From DATFDN01 sp963818885 (lineage in GTDB: Bacteria; Pseudomonadota; Alphaproteobacteria; Acetobacterales; Acetobacteraceae), in the NCBI GenBank assembly GCA_963818885.1, contig CAWFTP010000003.1, forward strand, positions 372,001 through 436,000: a stretch of DNA of 64,000 bases. The letters are read 5' to 3'. A program made the translations under genes and the position numbers. The notes under the pieces are model-generated. The model made no database searches. It was not told the origin of the DNA and saw only the letters and a program-made list of their open reading frames with translations. Each line of letters opens with the position of its first letter. The stretch's first letter is position 1. Shown piece after piece: positions 25,035 through 33,641 of the stretch.

Positions 25035-26135
25035 TCAATCCGCGGCGTAGCGTTCCGCGTCCTTCTGCTTGAGCGCGATGCCCAGGCCGGGCCGCGTCAG
25101 GTCGGGCGCGATGACGCCGTTCCGCGGCATGGGGGCGCCGTCGAACAGCATGTGCTCGATCCGTACATGGTCGTGGAACCACTCGAGGTGACGCAGCCGT
25201 GGCACCGCGCAGGCTGCGTGCAGATGCACCGACGGCGCGCAATGACCCGACAGGTCGAGATGATGCGCCGCGGTCAGCTCTCCCGCCGTCAGGAAGCCGG
25301 TGATCCCGCCGCAGCGGCTCGCATCGGCCTGCATGACGTCCACCGCACCGGCCTCCAGCATCGAGCGGATGTCGTCGGGACGATAGACATACTCGCCGGC
25401 CGCCAGCTCCATCGGCGCGGGCAGCCGTTCGCGCAGCCGGTGCAGGCCGGCGAGGTCATCGGAGGACAAGGGCTCCTCGAACCAGCGCACGTCATGGATC
25501 AGCACATGTTCGGCGAACGCGAGCGCGCGCTTGGCCGCCAGCGCCCCGTTCGCGTCGACGAACAGCCCAGCATCGCCGATTGCGGCACGCGCCGCCTTCA
25601 CCCGCTCGCGGTCGCGGCGCGGGTCGCGGCCCACCTTCATCTTCACCCAGCGGCAGCCATCCTTCGACACCCAGGCACCGAGCTGGGCCGCAAGCGTCTT
25701 ATCGTCATAATTGGTGAACCCGCCGCTGCCGTAGATCGGAACGCGCGGACGCGCCGCGCCGAGCAGGCGCACGAGCGGCAGGTCGAGCAGCTTCGCTTTC
25801 ACGTCCCACAGCGCCACGTCCACGGCCGAGATGGCCGTCGCCGCAAGGCCACGCTGACCGAGGTTGCGCACCTGCCGCCACAAGGTTTCGATGCAACCGC
25901 GTATATTGAAGGCATCCTTGCCTTCGATCGCCTTTCCCAGCTTGCCACCAATCAGCGTGGCGTTGGTCTTGTCGGCGTAAGTGTAGCCGATGCCCTCATA
26001 GCCGCCCGCCTCCACTGTCGCCACGACGAGCGTCGTGCTGTCCCAGTCGAGCGTGCCGTCCTGCTCCGGCTGATCGGTCGGTATCGTGTAGGCGCGCGCC
26101 GTCACGTTTCCGATCGGCGCTTCGGGCCGTGCCAT
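25035..26135 (-). CDS. Mandelate racemase/muconate lactonizing enzyme (enolase superfamily) protein
   Basis: 366 aa. Two-domain enolase-superfamily enzyme acting by proton abstraction next to a carboxylate. Barrel residues: K165/K167 in VKMKVG, D194 in FVDANGA, E220/E221 in FEEPL, E248 in AAGEYVY, D271 in QADASRCGG and H298 in SGHCAPS. The KxK plus late histidine pattern fits the mandelate racemase subgroup of acid-sugar dehydratases or racemases. Nineteen bases separate it from the membrane-protein gene and nine from the ThDP enzyme, so it is within the operon. Together with the GMC dehydrogenase it suggests sugar-acid catabolism. Confidence 0.88.
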   Translation of the reverse strand: MARPEAPIGNVTARAYTIPTDQPEQDGTLDWDSTTLVVATVEAGGYEGIGYTYADKTNATLIGGKLGKAIEGKDAFNIRGCIETLWRQVRNLGQRGLAATAISAVDVALWDVKAKLLDLPLVRLLGAARPRVPIYGSGGFTNYDDKTLAAQLGAWVSKDGCRWVKMKVGRDPRRDRERVKAARAAIGDAGLFVDANGALAAKRALAFAEHVLIHDVRWFEEPLSSDDLAGLHRLRERLPAPMELAAGEYVYRPDDIRSMLEAGAVDVMQADASRCGGITGFLTAGELTAAHHLDLSGHCAPSVHLHAACAVPRLRHLEWFHDHVRIEHMLFDGAPMPRNGVIAPDLTRPGLGIALKQKDAERYAAD

Positions 26136-26144
26136 CGCCGCCCC

Positions 26145-27932
26145 TCAGGCGTGGCTCGGTAGCAGCGAGGCCACGACCTCCTTCGCCGTATCCTTGATGA
26201 CGGAGCCCAGTTCCGGGTCCTGTGGCAGCGAGGTCGCGAACGCCTTCGCCTCCTTGAGCGAGATATGCGGCGGCAGCGGCGGCACGTTCGGATCGGTGTA
26301 GAACTCCAGCACCACCGGCCGGTCGGAGGCGAGCGCCTCGTCCCACGCGCTCGCCACCTTCTCGGGGTTGTCGCAGAAGATGCCTTTCAGTCCGAGCAGC
26401 TCGGCGAAGCGGGCGTAGGATACGTCGGGAATCTGCTGCGTCGCCTCGAACTTCGGATCGCCTTCCTGGGCGCGCATCTCCCAGGTTACCTGGTTCAGGT
26501 CGCGGTTGTTGAGCACCATGATGATGAAGTGCGGATTGCTCCACTGCTTCCAGTATTTGGCAACGGTGATCATCTCGTTCATGCCGTTCATCTGCATCGC
26601 GCCGTCGCCGACGAGCCCGATGACCGGCCGATCGGGATGGGCGAACTTGGCCGAAATCGCATACGGCACACCCGCCCCCATGCTGGCGAGTCCGCCGGAG
26701 AGCGAGCACATCATGCCACGCCGGATCTTGAGATCGCGCGCATACCAGTTCGCGCACGACCCGGAATTGCTGGTCAGGATCGCGCGCTCCGGGATCTTGG
26801 GCGAGAACTCGTAGAAGACGCGCTGCGGGTTGATCGGGTCGGCGGAGTTCATCGCCCGCGATTTCAGCACGTCCCACCACTCACCGACGTTCTTCTCGAT
26901 GGTCTGGCGCCATGCACGGTCAGGCTTGTGCTTGATCAAAGGCAGCAGCGCGCGGAGCGTCTGCTTCGCCTCCCCCAGGAGGGGCACCTCCATGGGGTAG
27001 CGCAGGCTGAGCATGCCGGCGGACAGGTCGATCTGCACGCCGCGCGCCTTGCCCTCCTTCGGCAGGAACTCCGAGTAGGGAAAGCCCGAGCCGACCATCA
27101 GCAGCGTATCGCAGCCCATCATCATCTCGTAGCTCGGCTTGGTGCCGAGCAGGCCGATCGAGCCGGTGACGAACGGCAGCTCATCCGGCACCGCCGCCTT
27201 GCCGAGCAACGCCTTGGCCACGCCGGCGCCCAGCTTCTCGGCGATCTCGATGATCTCGTCCGTGCAGTGGAGAGCGCCGGCGCCGAGGAGGATCGCAACC
27301 TTCTTCCCCGCATTCAGAACTTCGGCCGCGTGGTGCAGCTCGGCCTCACTCGGCATCGGATGCGGAGCGGGGGCGCCGATGCCAGTGTGGATGGTGCCAT
27401 GCACGTCGGGCGGCTGCGGCACCGCCTTCAGGTCCTGGATGTCCTTCGGCAGGATGATGCAGGTGACCTTGCGGTCGGAGATGGCGATCCGCATCGCGCG
27501 GTCGATCAGGTGACGGATTTGCGTCGCCGAGCTCGCCTGCTGGACGAACGCACCCGCGACGTCCTTGAACAGGGATTCGAGATCGACTTCCTGCTGGAAC
27601 TCGCCGCCCATCGCGTCGCGATTGGTCTGGCCGACCACCGCGAGAACCGGCTGGTGATCCAGCCGAGCGTCATAGAGACCGTTCAGCAGGTGGATCGCAC
27701 CCGGGCCGGAGGTCGCCATGCAGACGCCGATCTCGCCGGTGAACTTAGCGTGCGCCGAGGCCATGAAGGCAGCCATCTCCTCGTGACGGACCTGGACGTA
27801 TTCGAACTTGTCCTTGGCGCGGGCCAGCCCGCCCACCAGGCCGTTGATCCCGTCGCCCGGAAAGCCGAACACGCGGCGCACCCCCCATTCGTGGAGGCGC
27901 TGCCAAAAGAAATCGCTGACGGTTTGAGCCAT
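26145..27932 (-). CDS. Thiamine-diphosphate-dependent enzyme (pyruvate oxidase/acetolactate synthase-like)
   Basis: 595 aa from ATG 27932, the first gene of the operon. Three-domain ThDP enzyme of the PoxB/YdaP group. The N-terminal domain has RVFGFPGDGINGLVGGL and VRHEEMAAFMA with the conserved glutamate; the central Rossmann-like domain binds FAD or ADP in relatives; the C-terminal ThDP motif is GDGAMQMNGMNEMITVAKYW closing with VLNN. It probably decarboxylates pyruvate or a related 2-keto acid. In this operon a 2-keto acid made by the enolase-superfamily dehydratase is an attractive, untested substrate. Confidence 0.88.
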   Translation of the reverse strand: MAQTVSDFFWQRLHEWGVRRVFGFPGDGINGLVGGLARAKDKFEYVQVRHEEMAAFMASAHAKFTGEIGVCMATSGPGAIHLLNGLYDARLDHQPVLAVVGQTNRDAMGGEFQQEVDLESLFKDVAGAFVQQASSATQIRHLIDRAMRIAISDRKVTCIILPKDIQDLKAVPQPPDVHGTIHTGIGAPAPHPMPSEAELHHAAEVLNAGKKVAILLGAGALHCTDEIIEIAEKLGAGVAKALLGKAAVPDELPFVTGSIGLLGTKPSYEMMMGCDTLLMVGSGFPYSEFLPKEGKARGVQIDLSAGMLSLRYPMEVPLLGEAKQTLRALLPLIKHKPDRAWRQTIEKNVGEWWDVLKSRAMNSADPINPQRVFYEFSPKIPERAILTSNSGSCANWYARDLKIRRGMMCSLSGGLASMGAGVPYAISAKFAHPDRPVIGLVGDGAMQMNGMNEMITVAKYWKQWSNPHFIIMVLNNRDLNQVTWEMRAQEGDPKFEATQQIPDVSYARFAELLGLKGIFCDNPEKVASAWDEALASDRPVVLEFYTDPNVPPLPPHISLKEAKAFATSLPQDPELGSVIKDTAKEVVASLLPSHA

Positions 27933-28154
27933 GCCGACGCCCCCTTCGCACGATATCGCTGATCGGGCCGCGCCGCTCTCGGTCGGCGCGCCCGTTCCGG
28001 ATGCTCGGCTAACGCGGGAACTTTCGCCGCGTTGCGTGCTGCCGCGGGCAATCACGCACACGACAAATTGCACGCAACCGAGCGGGTGGTCGTTTTGTTT
28101 GCGCGAGGACGGTTCCCTGATCCGAACGAATCAGGCCACAGGAGAAGACGCAAC

Positions 28155-28514
28155 ATGCCACGCCAAGAGACCCCGGCGCAGCGCGAGACGGTCCACCGGG
28201 TGATGCACGAGTTCAAGCACGGCGAGCTGCCGCGCGGACGAGGCGGCAAGGTCCGCAGCCGCAAGCAGGCTGTCGCGATCGCGCTCTCAGAAGCGGGTGC
28301 GTCCAACCGCCAGTCTCCCGCCGAGAACCGCAAGCACCTGCGCGCCACCAAGCGCAAGGAGCGGGCCGGCAAGACCGCACGGGCGGGCGCCCGCACCACG
28401 AAGCGCCCCGCCACGCGAACGCGCCAAGAGCTGTACGCGGAGGCGCGGAGGCGCAGCGTGCCGGGGCGCTCCCGGATGAACAAGGCGCAGCTGGAACGGG
28501 CGCTGCGCCGGTAG
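28155..28514 (+). CDS. DUF6496 family basic protein
   Basis: 119 aa, strongly basic, from ATG 28155 with AGGAGAAG upstream. The first 60 residues (RVMHEFKHGELPRGRGGKVR, KQAVAIALSEAGAS) are the DUF6496 signature found in small stress-associated proteins. The C-terminal extension (TRQELYAEARRRSVPGRSRM, NKAQLERALRR) resembles a Rho-N/SAP-like nucleic-acid-binding helix pair. DNA or RNA binding is plausible; not shown. The 220 bases before it hold no gene. Confidence 0.8.
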   Translation: MPRQETPAQRETVHRVMHEFKHGELPRGRGGKVRSRKQAVAIALSEAGASNRQSPAENRKHLRATKRKERAGKTARAGARTTKRPATRTRQELYAEARRRSVPGRSRMNKAQLERALRR

Positions 28515-28517
28515 GGC

Positions 28518-29507
28518 TCAGCCGCGCCGGCGGCCACAGGCCGCGCCGATGCACAGGGCGCCCAGTGTCGCCACCGCGGCAAGCGCGCCGCGATTTCGGG
28601 TCGCCCATAGTGTCAGCTCTCCGCGGTGCGCCTCGCGGTCGAAGCTGCCGTGTGCTCCGAAGCGGCCCGGCACGGTCTCGAACAGGTTGACCGGCTGGTC
28701 CGGCGCGGTTGCCTGCTCGCGTTGCTGACTCTCGAACCCCGTGCGCGCGAGGTAGCGGTCGAGCACACCGGGGGCGAGCATGTTGCCGAGGATCGCTTTC
28801 CAGGTCGGCAGGCCGAGCCAGATCTCGCGGCGCGGGTGGAAGGCCGCATAGACGACCGTCTCGCCGACGAGTTCCGGCTGAAAGATCGGCGGCACCGGCT
28901 TCGCCTTGCGCGGCATCTTGCTGAGCGCCCAGTCGAATTGCGGCGTGTTCACTGCAGGAAGCTGCACCATGCAGAGGCTGATCGGCAGCCCGTCATGCAT
29001 GAGCTCGGTGCGCAGGCTGTCGGTGAATCCGCGGATCGCGAACTTGGCGCCGCAATAGGCCGCCTGCAGCGGGATGGCGCGATACGACAGGGCGGAGCCG
29101 ACCTGCACGATGCTGCCCTTCCCGCGCCCGCGCATCCGCCTCAGCGCCGCCATCGTGCCGTGCACGACGCCGAGATAGGTGACCTCGGTAGCCCGGCGGA
29201 ACTCCTCGGGCGTGATCTCGGAGACCGGGGCGAAGATCGTCGCCATCGCGTTGTTCACCCACACGTCGATCGGGCCCAGCTCGCGCTCGATCTCCCCGGC
29301 CGCGTGGTCCACCGCCGCCGCGTCGGCGACATCGGTCGGGACCGCGTGGGCACGCTGCCCGCGAGCCTGAACTTCGCTCACCGCCGCTGCCAACCGTCCG
29401 GGATCGCGCGCGAGCAGCCCGACATCGCAGCCGGCGTCGGCAAAGGCGCGCGCGATGGCTCTCCCGTTCCCGGCGCTGGCTCCGGTGACGACAACCGTGA
29501 GTCCCAT
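28518..29507 (-). CDS. SDR family oxidoreductase with C-terminal membrane segment
   Basis: 329 aa classical short-chain dehydrogenase. Cofactor motif VVVTGASAGNGRAIARAFA, WVNNAMATIF, and the catalytic Ser/Tyr/Lys around QVGSALSYRAIPLQAAYCGAK. After the usual 250-residue fold it has about 80 extra residues ending in a hydrophobic segment (LAAVATLGALCIGAACG) and basic tail, suggesting a membrane anchor. Convergent with the DUF6496 gene (three bases apart). Substrate unknown. Confidence 0.87.
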   Translation of the reverse strand: MGLTVVVTGASAGNGRAIARAFADAGCDVGLLARDPGRLAAAVSEVQARGQRAHAVPTDVADAAAVDHAAGEIERELGPIDVWVNNAMATIFAPVSEITPEEFRRATEVTYLGVVHGTMAALRRMRGRGKGSIVQVGSALSYRAIPLQAAYCGAKFAIRGFTDSLRTELMHDGLPISLCMVQLPAVNTPQFDWALSKMPRKAKPVPPIFQPELVGETVVYAAFHPRREIWLGLPTWKAILGNMLAPGVLDRYLARTGFESQQREQATAPDQPVNLFETVPGRFGAHGSFDREAHRGELTLWATRNRGALAAVATLGALCIGAACGRRRG

Positions 29508-29585
29508 GCGATAGCCTCCTTGTCCGGATGCGATGAACTGCTCAGGCTGCGAGGCGTTGCATCCGAACGGTAAGGAGTCCAGAGC

Positions 29586-29846
29586 ATGACCTCAGAGCAG
29601 CGCGGCAAACGCGGCAGGCGCGATGAGGTGGACGAGGCTTCCGAGGACAGCTTCCCGGCGAGCGATCCACCCTCCTACTCCGGCATTACCGGCGATGGCC
29701 ATCCGGACAAGACACGTCCACGGGACGACGAGGTGACCACGCCCGAGCCGACCGGCACGCCGAATTCCGACCGGCACTCGACCGAAACGGCGCACCAGAG
29801 CGAGGATCAGGAGGCACCCCACGCCCCGCCCAAGGGGCGCAGCTGA
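29586..29846 (+). CDS. Small disordered hypothetical protein with SEDSFPASDPPS-like motif
   Basis: 86 aa, hydrophilic and proline-rich, RBS TAAGGAG. It has the sequence VDEASEDSFPASDPPSY, a short motif I recall from many small proteobacterial proteins of unknown function. No fold is expected outside this motif. It is followed without a gap by a convergent lipoprotein gene. Confidence 0.65.
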   Translation: MTSEQRGKRGRRDEVDEASEDSFPASDPPSYSGITGDGHPDKTRPRDDEVTTPEPTGTPNSDRHSTETAHQSEDQEAPHAPPKGRS

Positions 29847-30287
29847 TCAGCGGAGATAGACCCGCACGTCCGGACTGTGCACGCCTGGATCAGGCCGGGC
29901 CCCGAGGTTGATCCGCCCGCTCGGCACGCCTGCGCGCATGAGAGCGTGCGCCACGTCCGCCGCGCTGGCGCGATCCGCCTCCGCCGCCTTCACCTGCTCG
30001 GCGAAGGAGCCGGTCCCCGGGACCACGCTGACGATATCGAACGCGACCGAAGGATCGCGTGACTCCGCGTCGCGCACCGCCGCCCGCAGCAGCGTCTCGT
30101 AGCTCGCGAGTCTCGTGCCTGGAACCACCGTGAGCAGCGGCGTGCGCGTCTCGATGCTGCGCACCGGCGTCGTCGTCGCGGCCTCGGGCGCCGGCGTGAA
30201 CGTGCGCTGGTCGATCAGCTTGCAGCCGGCGAGCGCGAGCAGTGACGCCAGCACCACGGCGGTGCGCGGGCGGGTCGGTGTCAGCAT
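29847..30287 (-). CDS. Putative lipoprotein of unknown function
   Basis: 146 aa from ATG 30287. The N-terminus VVLASLLALAGCKLID is a good lipoprotein signal with lipobox LAGC. The mature part includes TRLASYETLLRAAVRDAESR, FDIVSVVPGTG and a C-terminal RINLGARPDPGVHSPDVRVY that resembles the end of OmpA-like or periplasmic oligomerisation domains. Probably attached to the inner or outer membrane. Divergent from the HyuC-like gene with 47 bases between. Confidence 0.7.
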   Translation of the reverse strand: MLTPTRPRTAVVLASLLALAGCKLIDQRTFTPAPEAATTTPVRSIETRTPLLTVVPGTRLASYETLLRAAVRDAESRDPSVAFDIVSVVPGTGSFAEQVKAAEADRASAADVAHALMRAGVPSGRINLGARPDPGVHSPDVRVYLR

Positions 30288-30334
30288 CTGGTGCTCCGTT
30301 GGCGCGGCGGGCAAAATGCCGCAGCGGAGGCGCC

Positions 30335-31600
30335 ATGACCACCCAGACGAATCAACGCATCGACGGACGGCGTTTGTGGGACAGCCTGATGACGATGGCG
30401 GAGATCGGCGGGACGCCGAAGGGCGGCGTGCGGCGCCTGACCCTCACCGATGTCGACAAGCGCGGGCGCGACCGGTTTCGCACTCTGTGCGAGCAGTCCG
30501 GGCTGACGGTGCGGGTGGATGCGATCGGCAACATGTTCGCCCGCCGGGCCGGGCGCGACCCAAACCGGCTGCCGGTGCTGATGGGAAGCCACCTCGATTC
30601 CCAGCCCTCGGGGGGCAAGTTCGATGGCGCGCTCGGCGTGCTCGGCGGCCTCGAGGTGATGCGAACGCTGAATGACCTCGGCATCACGACCGAGGCGCCG
30701 ATCGAGCTGGTGAACTGGACCGATGAGGAAGGCAGCCGCTTCGGCCATAGCCTCATGGGCTCCGGCGTCTGGTCCGGGGTGTTCGAGCTCGAGAAGACCT
30801 ATGCGCTAACCGATGCCAACGGCGCGACGGTCGGGGGCGCGCTCGACGCTATCGGCTATCGCGGCGCGGAGCCCGCCGCCGCCTTCCCGGCCGACGCCTA
30901 TTTCGAGCTGCATATCGAGCAAGGCCCGATCCTGGAGCGCGAGGACAAGGCGATCGGCATTGTCACCGGCGCACAGGCGCAGGTCTGGTACGACGCGGTC
31001 GCGACAGGCCAGGAGAGCCACGCCGGCACGACGCCGCCATCGGCACGCAAGGACGCGCTGCTGTGCGCCGCCCGCGTCATCGACCTGGTGGACCGCATGA
31101 TGCGCGCCCGCGGCGAGGCGGGGCGCGGTACCGTGGGCGAGCTGCACGTCTTCCCGAACAGCCGCAACGTAATTCCCGGCGAGGTGCGCTTCTCGGTCGA
31201 GTTCCGCCATCCGGACGAAGCCGAGATCGACCGGCTGGACGCACAGTTCCCGCGCGAGGCGGGGTTCATCGCGCGCGACTGCGGCGTGAAGCTCGCGGTC
31301 GAGCGGCTGTTCCGCATCCCCGCCCAGCCCTTCGATACCGCCTGCATCGACCTGGTGCGTCAGGCGGCGGCGCGGCTCGGCTATAAGGCGCGCGAGATCG
31401 TCTCCGGCGCCGCCCACGACGCGGTCTACGCCGCCCGCCACGTCCCGACGGCGATGGTGTTCACGCCCTGCAAAGACGGGCTGTCGCATAACGAGGCGGA
31501 GGACATGCTGCCCGAGCAGGCGGAAGCCGGCTGTCAGGTGCTGTTCGAGGCAGTGCTGGCGAGGGCGAACCGGGTGGTGTACCCCTCCCCTACGGGGTGA
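30335..31600 (+). CDS. Zn-dependent hydrolase, M20 hydantoinase/carbamoylase family
   Basis: 421 aa from ATG 30335, preceded by GCGGAGGCG. HyuC-type amidase (N-carbamoyl-L-amino-acid hydrolase, beta-ureidopropionase, allantoate amidohydrolase relatives). Metal-site motifs: GSHLDSQPSGGKFDGALG, NWTDEEGSRF, FELHIEQGP, and GLSHNEAED near the C-terminus. GQESHAGTTPPSARKDAL is the substrate-binding and dimer segment typical of carbamoylases. Closer to the canonical carbamoylase pattern than the homologue at 2620-3891. Confidence 0.9.
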   Translation: MTTQTNQRIDGRRLWDSLMTMAEIGGTPKGGVRRLTLTDVDKRGRDRFRTLCEQSGLTVRVDAIGNMFARRAGRDPNRLPVLMGSHLDSQPSGGKFDGALGVLGGLEVMRTLNDLGITTEAPIELVNWTDEEGSRFGHSLMGSGVWSGVFELEKTYALTDANGATVGGALDAIGYRGAEPAAAFPADAYFELHIEQGPILEREDKAIGIVTGAQAQVWYDAVATGQESHAGTTPPSARKDALLCAARVIDLVDRMMRARGEAGRGTVGELHVFPNSRNVIPGEVRFSVEFRHPDEAEIDRLDAQFPREAGFIARDCGVKLAVERLFRIPAQPFDTACIDLVRQAAARLGYKAREIVSGAAHDAVYAARHVPTAMVFTPCKDGLSHNEAEDMLPEQAEAGCQVLFEAVLARANRVVYPSPTG

Positions 31601-31603
31601 GGC

Positions 31604-33245
31604 TCACTCGATCGCGCTCGCCGATCTCGCGATCTCGCGCAAGGCGAATTTCTGGATCTTCCCGGTCGAGGTCCTCGGCAACTCCTGGAACAGGAACGTC
31701 TTCGGCACCTTGAAGCGGGCGAGATGCTCGCGGCAGAAGCCGAGCAGGTCGTCCGCTGTCACGCTCGCGCCGGGCTTGAGCTCGATGAAGGCGCAGGGCG
31801 TCTCGCCCCACCTCTTGTCCGGCTGCGCGACCACCGCGACGCCGGTCACCGCGGGATGGCGGTACAGCACCTCCTCCACCTCGATCGAGGAGATGTTCTC
31901 GCCCCCCGAGATGATGATGTCCTTCGAGCGGTCGCGGATCTTCAGGTAGCCGTCGGGCTGCGCCACCGCGAGGTCGCCGGTGTGAAACCAGCCGCCGGCG
32001 AACGCCGCCTCGGTGGCGAACGGGTTGGCGAGATAGCCCTTCATGGTGATGTTGCCGCGGAACATGATCTCGCCCATCGTCTCGCCGTCGCGTGGCACCG
32101 GCTGCATGGTCTCGGGGTCGAGCACCGTCATCGTCTCCTGCAGCGGCACGCGCACGCCTTGGCGCGCGTTACGCTCGGCGCGGCTTGGCAGGTCCATCGA
32201 CGCCCATTCCTTCTGCTTGGCGCAGATCCCCGCGGGACCGTAGGTTTCGGTCAGGCCGTAGACATGGGTGAGCGTGATGCCGGCCTGCTCGGCACCCTCG
32301 ATGATGACCGCGGGCGGCGCGGCGCCGGCGACCTGCCCCGCGATCGGATGATTGACGCCCGCGCGCATGTCTGGCGGTGCGTTGATGATCGTCGAATAGA
32401 CGATCGGCGCGCCACAAAGATGGGTGACACGATGGGCGCGGAGCGCCTCCCAGATCGCACCCGCCTCGACGCGCCGGAGGCAGACATTGGTGCCGGCGCG
32501 CTCGGCGACCGTCCAGGGGAAGCACCAGCCGTTGCAGTGAAACATCGGCAGCGTCCACAGATAGACCGGATGCTGCGGCATGTCCCAGTCGAGCACGTTG
32601 CTGATCGCGTTCAGGTAGGCGCCGCGATAGTGGTAAACGACGCCCTTGGGGTCGCCCGTGGTGCCCGAGGTGTAGTTGAGCGTGATCGCGTCCCACTCGT
32701 CGGGCGGGTTTTCCCAAGCGTAGTCGGGATCGCCGCTTTCGCAGCAGCGCCTCGTACTCGATCTCCCCAGCAGCGCGCCGCCGGGCGCGGCGGGGTCATC
32801 GACGTCGATCACCAGCGGCGGGTTGTCGAGCAGATCGAGCGCGGCGCGGATCGGTCGCGGAGAACTCGCGGTCCGTGATGAGCACGCGCGCCCCGCCATG
32901 GCGCAGCATGAAGGCGATGGTGGGCGCATCGAGGCGGGTGTTGAGCGTGTTGAGCACGGCGCCCAGCATCGGAATGCCGAAATGCGCCTCCACCATCGGC
33001 GGCGTGTTGGGCAGCATCGCCGCCACCGTGTCGCCGCGCCCGATGCCGTGGCGGCCCAGCGCCGAGGCGAGGCGCCGGCAGCGTGCGTACGTCTCGGCCC
33101 AGGTGAAGCGGGCATCGCCGTGGATCACCGAGACATGGTTCGGGTAGATCGCGGCGGCGCGTTCCAGGAAGCTGACCGGATTGAGCGGCGTGAAGTTCGC
33201 CGGGTTCTTGTCGAGGCCGGTGAGATAGGCCGGGTTGCCGGGCAT
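31604..33245 (-). pseudogene. Acyl-CoA synthetase (AMP-binding), three frameshifts
   Basis: Fatty-acyl-CoA synthetase of the FadD/medium-chain family, about 547 aa if repaired. N-terminal frame from ATG 33245 (LTGLDKNPANFTPLNPVSFL) runs to about 32855; the remainder reads in another frame to 31604, with a short out-of-frame patch at about 32735-32765 that should read EIEYEALLRKGDPDYAWE. The AMP-binding P-loop YTSGTTGDPKGVVYHYRGA, the HVYGLTETYGP motif, GWFHTGDLAV and the C-terminal lysine region TSTGKIQKFALRE are all intact. Likely sequence errors. Convergent with the HyuC-like gene. Confidence 0.82.
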
Positions 33246-33308
33246 GAGATTCCTCCCTGATCCCGCCCGAGCGTACAGAACCGCCTGCCTCGGCGGAATA
33301 GGCCCTGC

Positions 33309-33587
33309 TCAGGCGGCGGGCGGCAGGACCGAGGCGTGGTACATGGTCACCGCCTCCCGCAACGAATCGAGGCTACCTTCCACGCGGTCGAGGCGGCGTC
33401 CGTGATCGGCCAGCGTTGCCCGGACCTCGCGCTGGCTCTCAAGGATGTTGCGTTGGGTCTCAAGAAGCCCGTGCTGGCTGTCCGTCAGTAGTCGCTGACC
33501 CTCGGTCAGATTGCGCTGACCCTCCACGAGGTCGTGGAGCATGGCGATGATGTGCCCCAGATCCACGCCGTTCCCGCTAGCCGCCAT
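33309..33587 (-). CDS. Small coiled-coil protein with heptad repeats
   Basis: 92 aa, not recognised. Residues about 23-57 are five consecutive seven-residue units, each with Gln at the third place: EGQRNLT, EGQRLLT, DSQHGLL, ETQRNIL, ESQREVR. The region continues as a probable coiled coil to about residue 80 (DRVEGSLDSLREAVTMY). No signal peptide or membrane segment. It could be an oligomerising adaptor. The regular repeats and the clear start argue for a real gene. Confidence 0.65.
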   Translation of the reverse strand: MAASGNGVDLGHIIAMLHDLVEGQRNLTEGQRLLTDSQHGLLETQRNILESQREVRATLADHGRRLDRVEGSLDSLREAVTMYHASVLPPAA

Positions 33588-33641
33588 CCACTTTCGCTCC
33601 TGATGCCCGCCCCAGCATCGCCGAAAATCGTGAACCCTCCG

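Noticed and set aside
26265..27962. 565-codon plus-strand open frame
   Set aside because: It mirrors the ThDP enzyme on the other strand, with Arg/His/Ala-rich composition typical of high-GC antisense frames.
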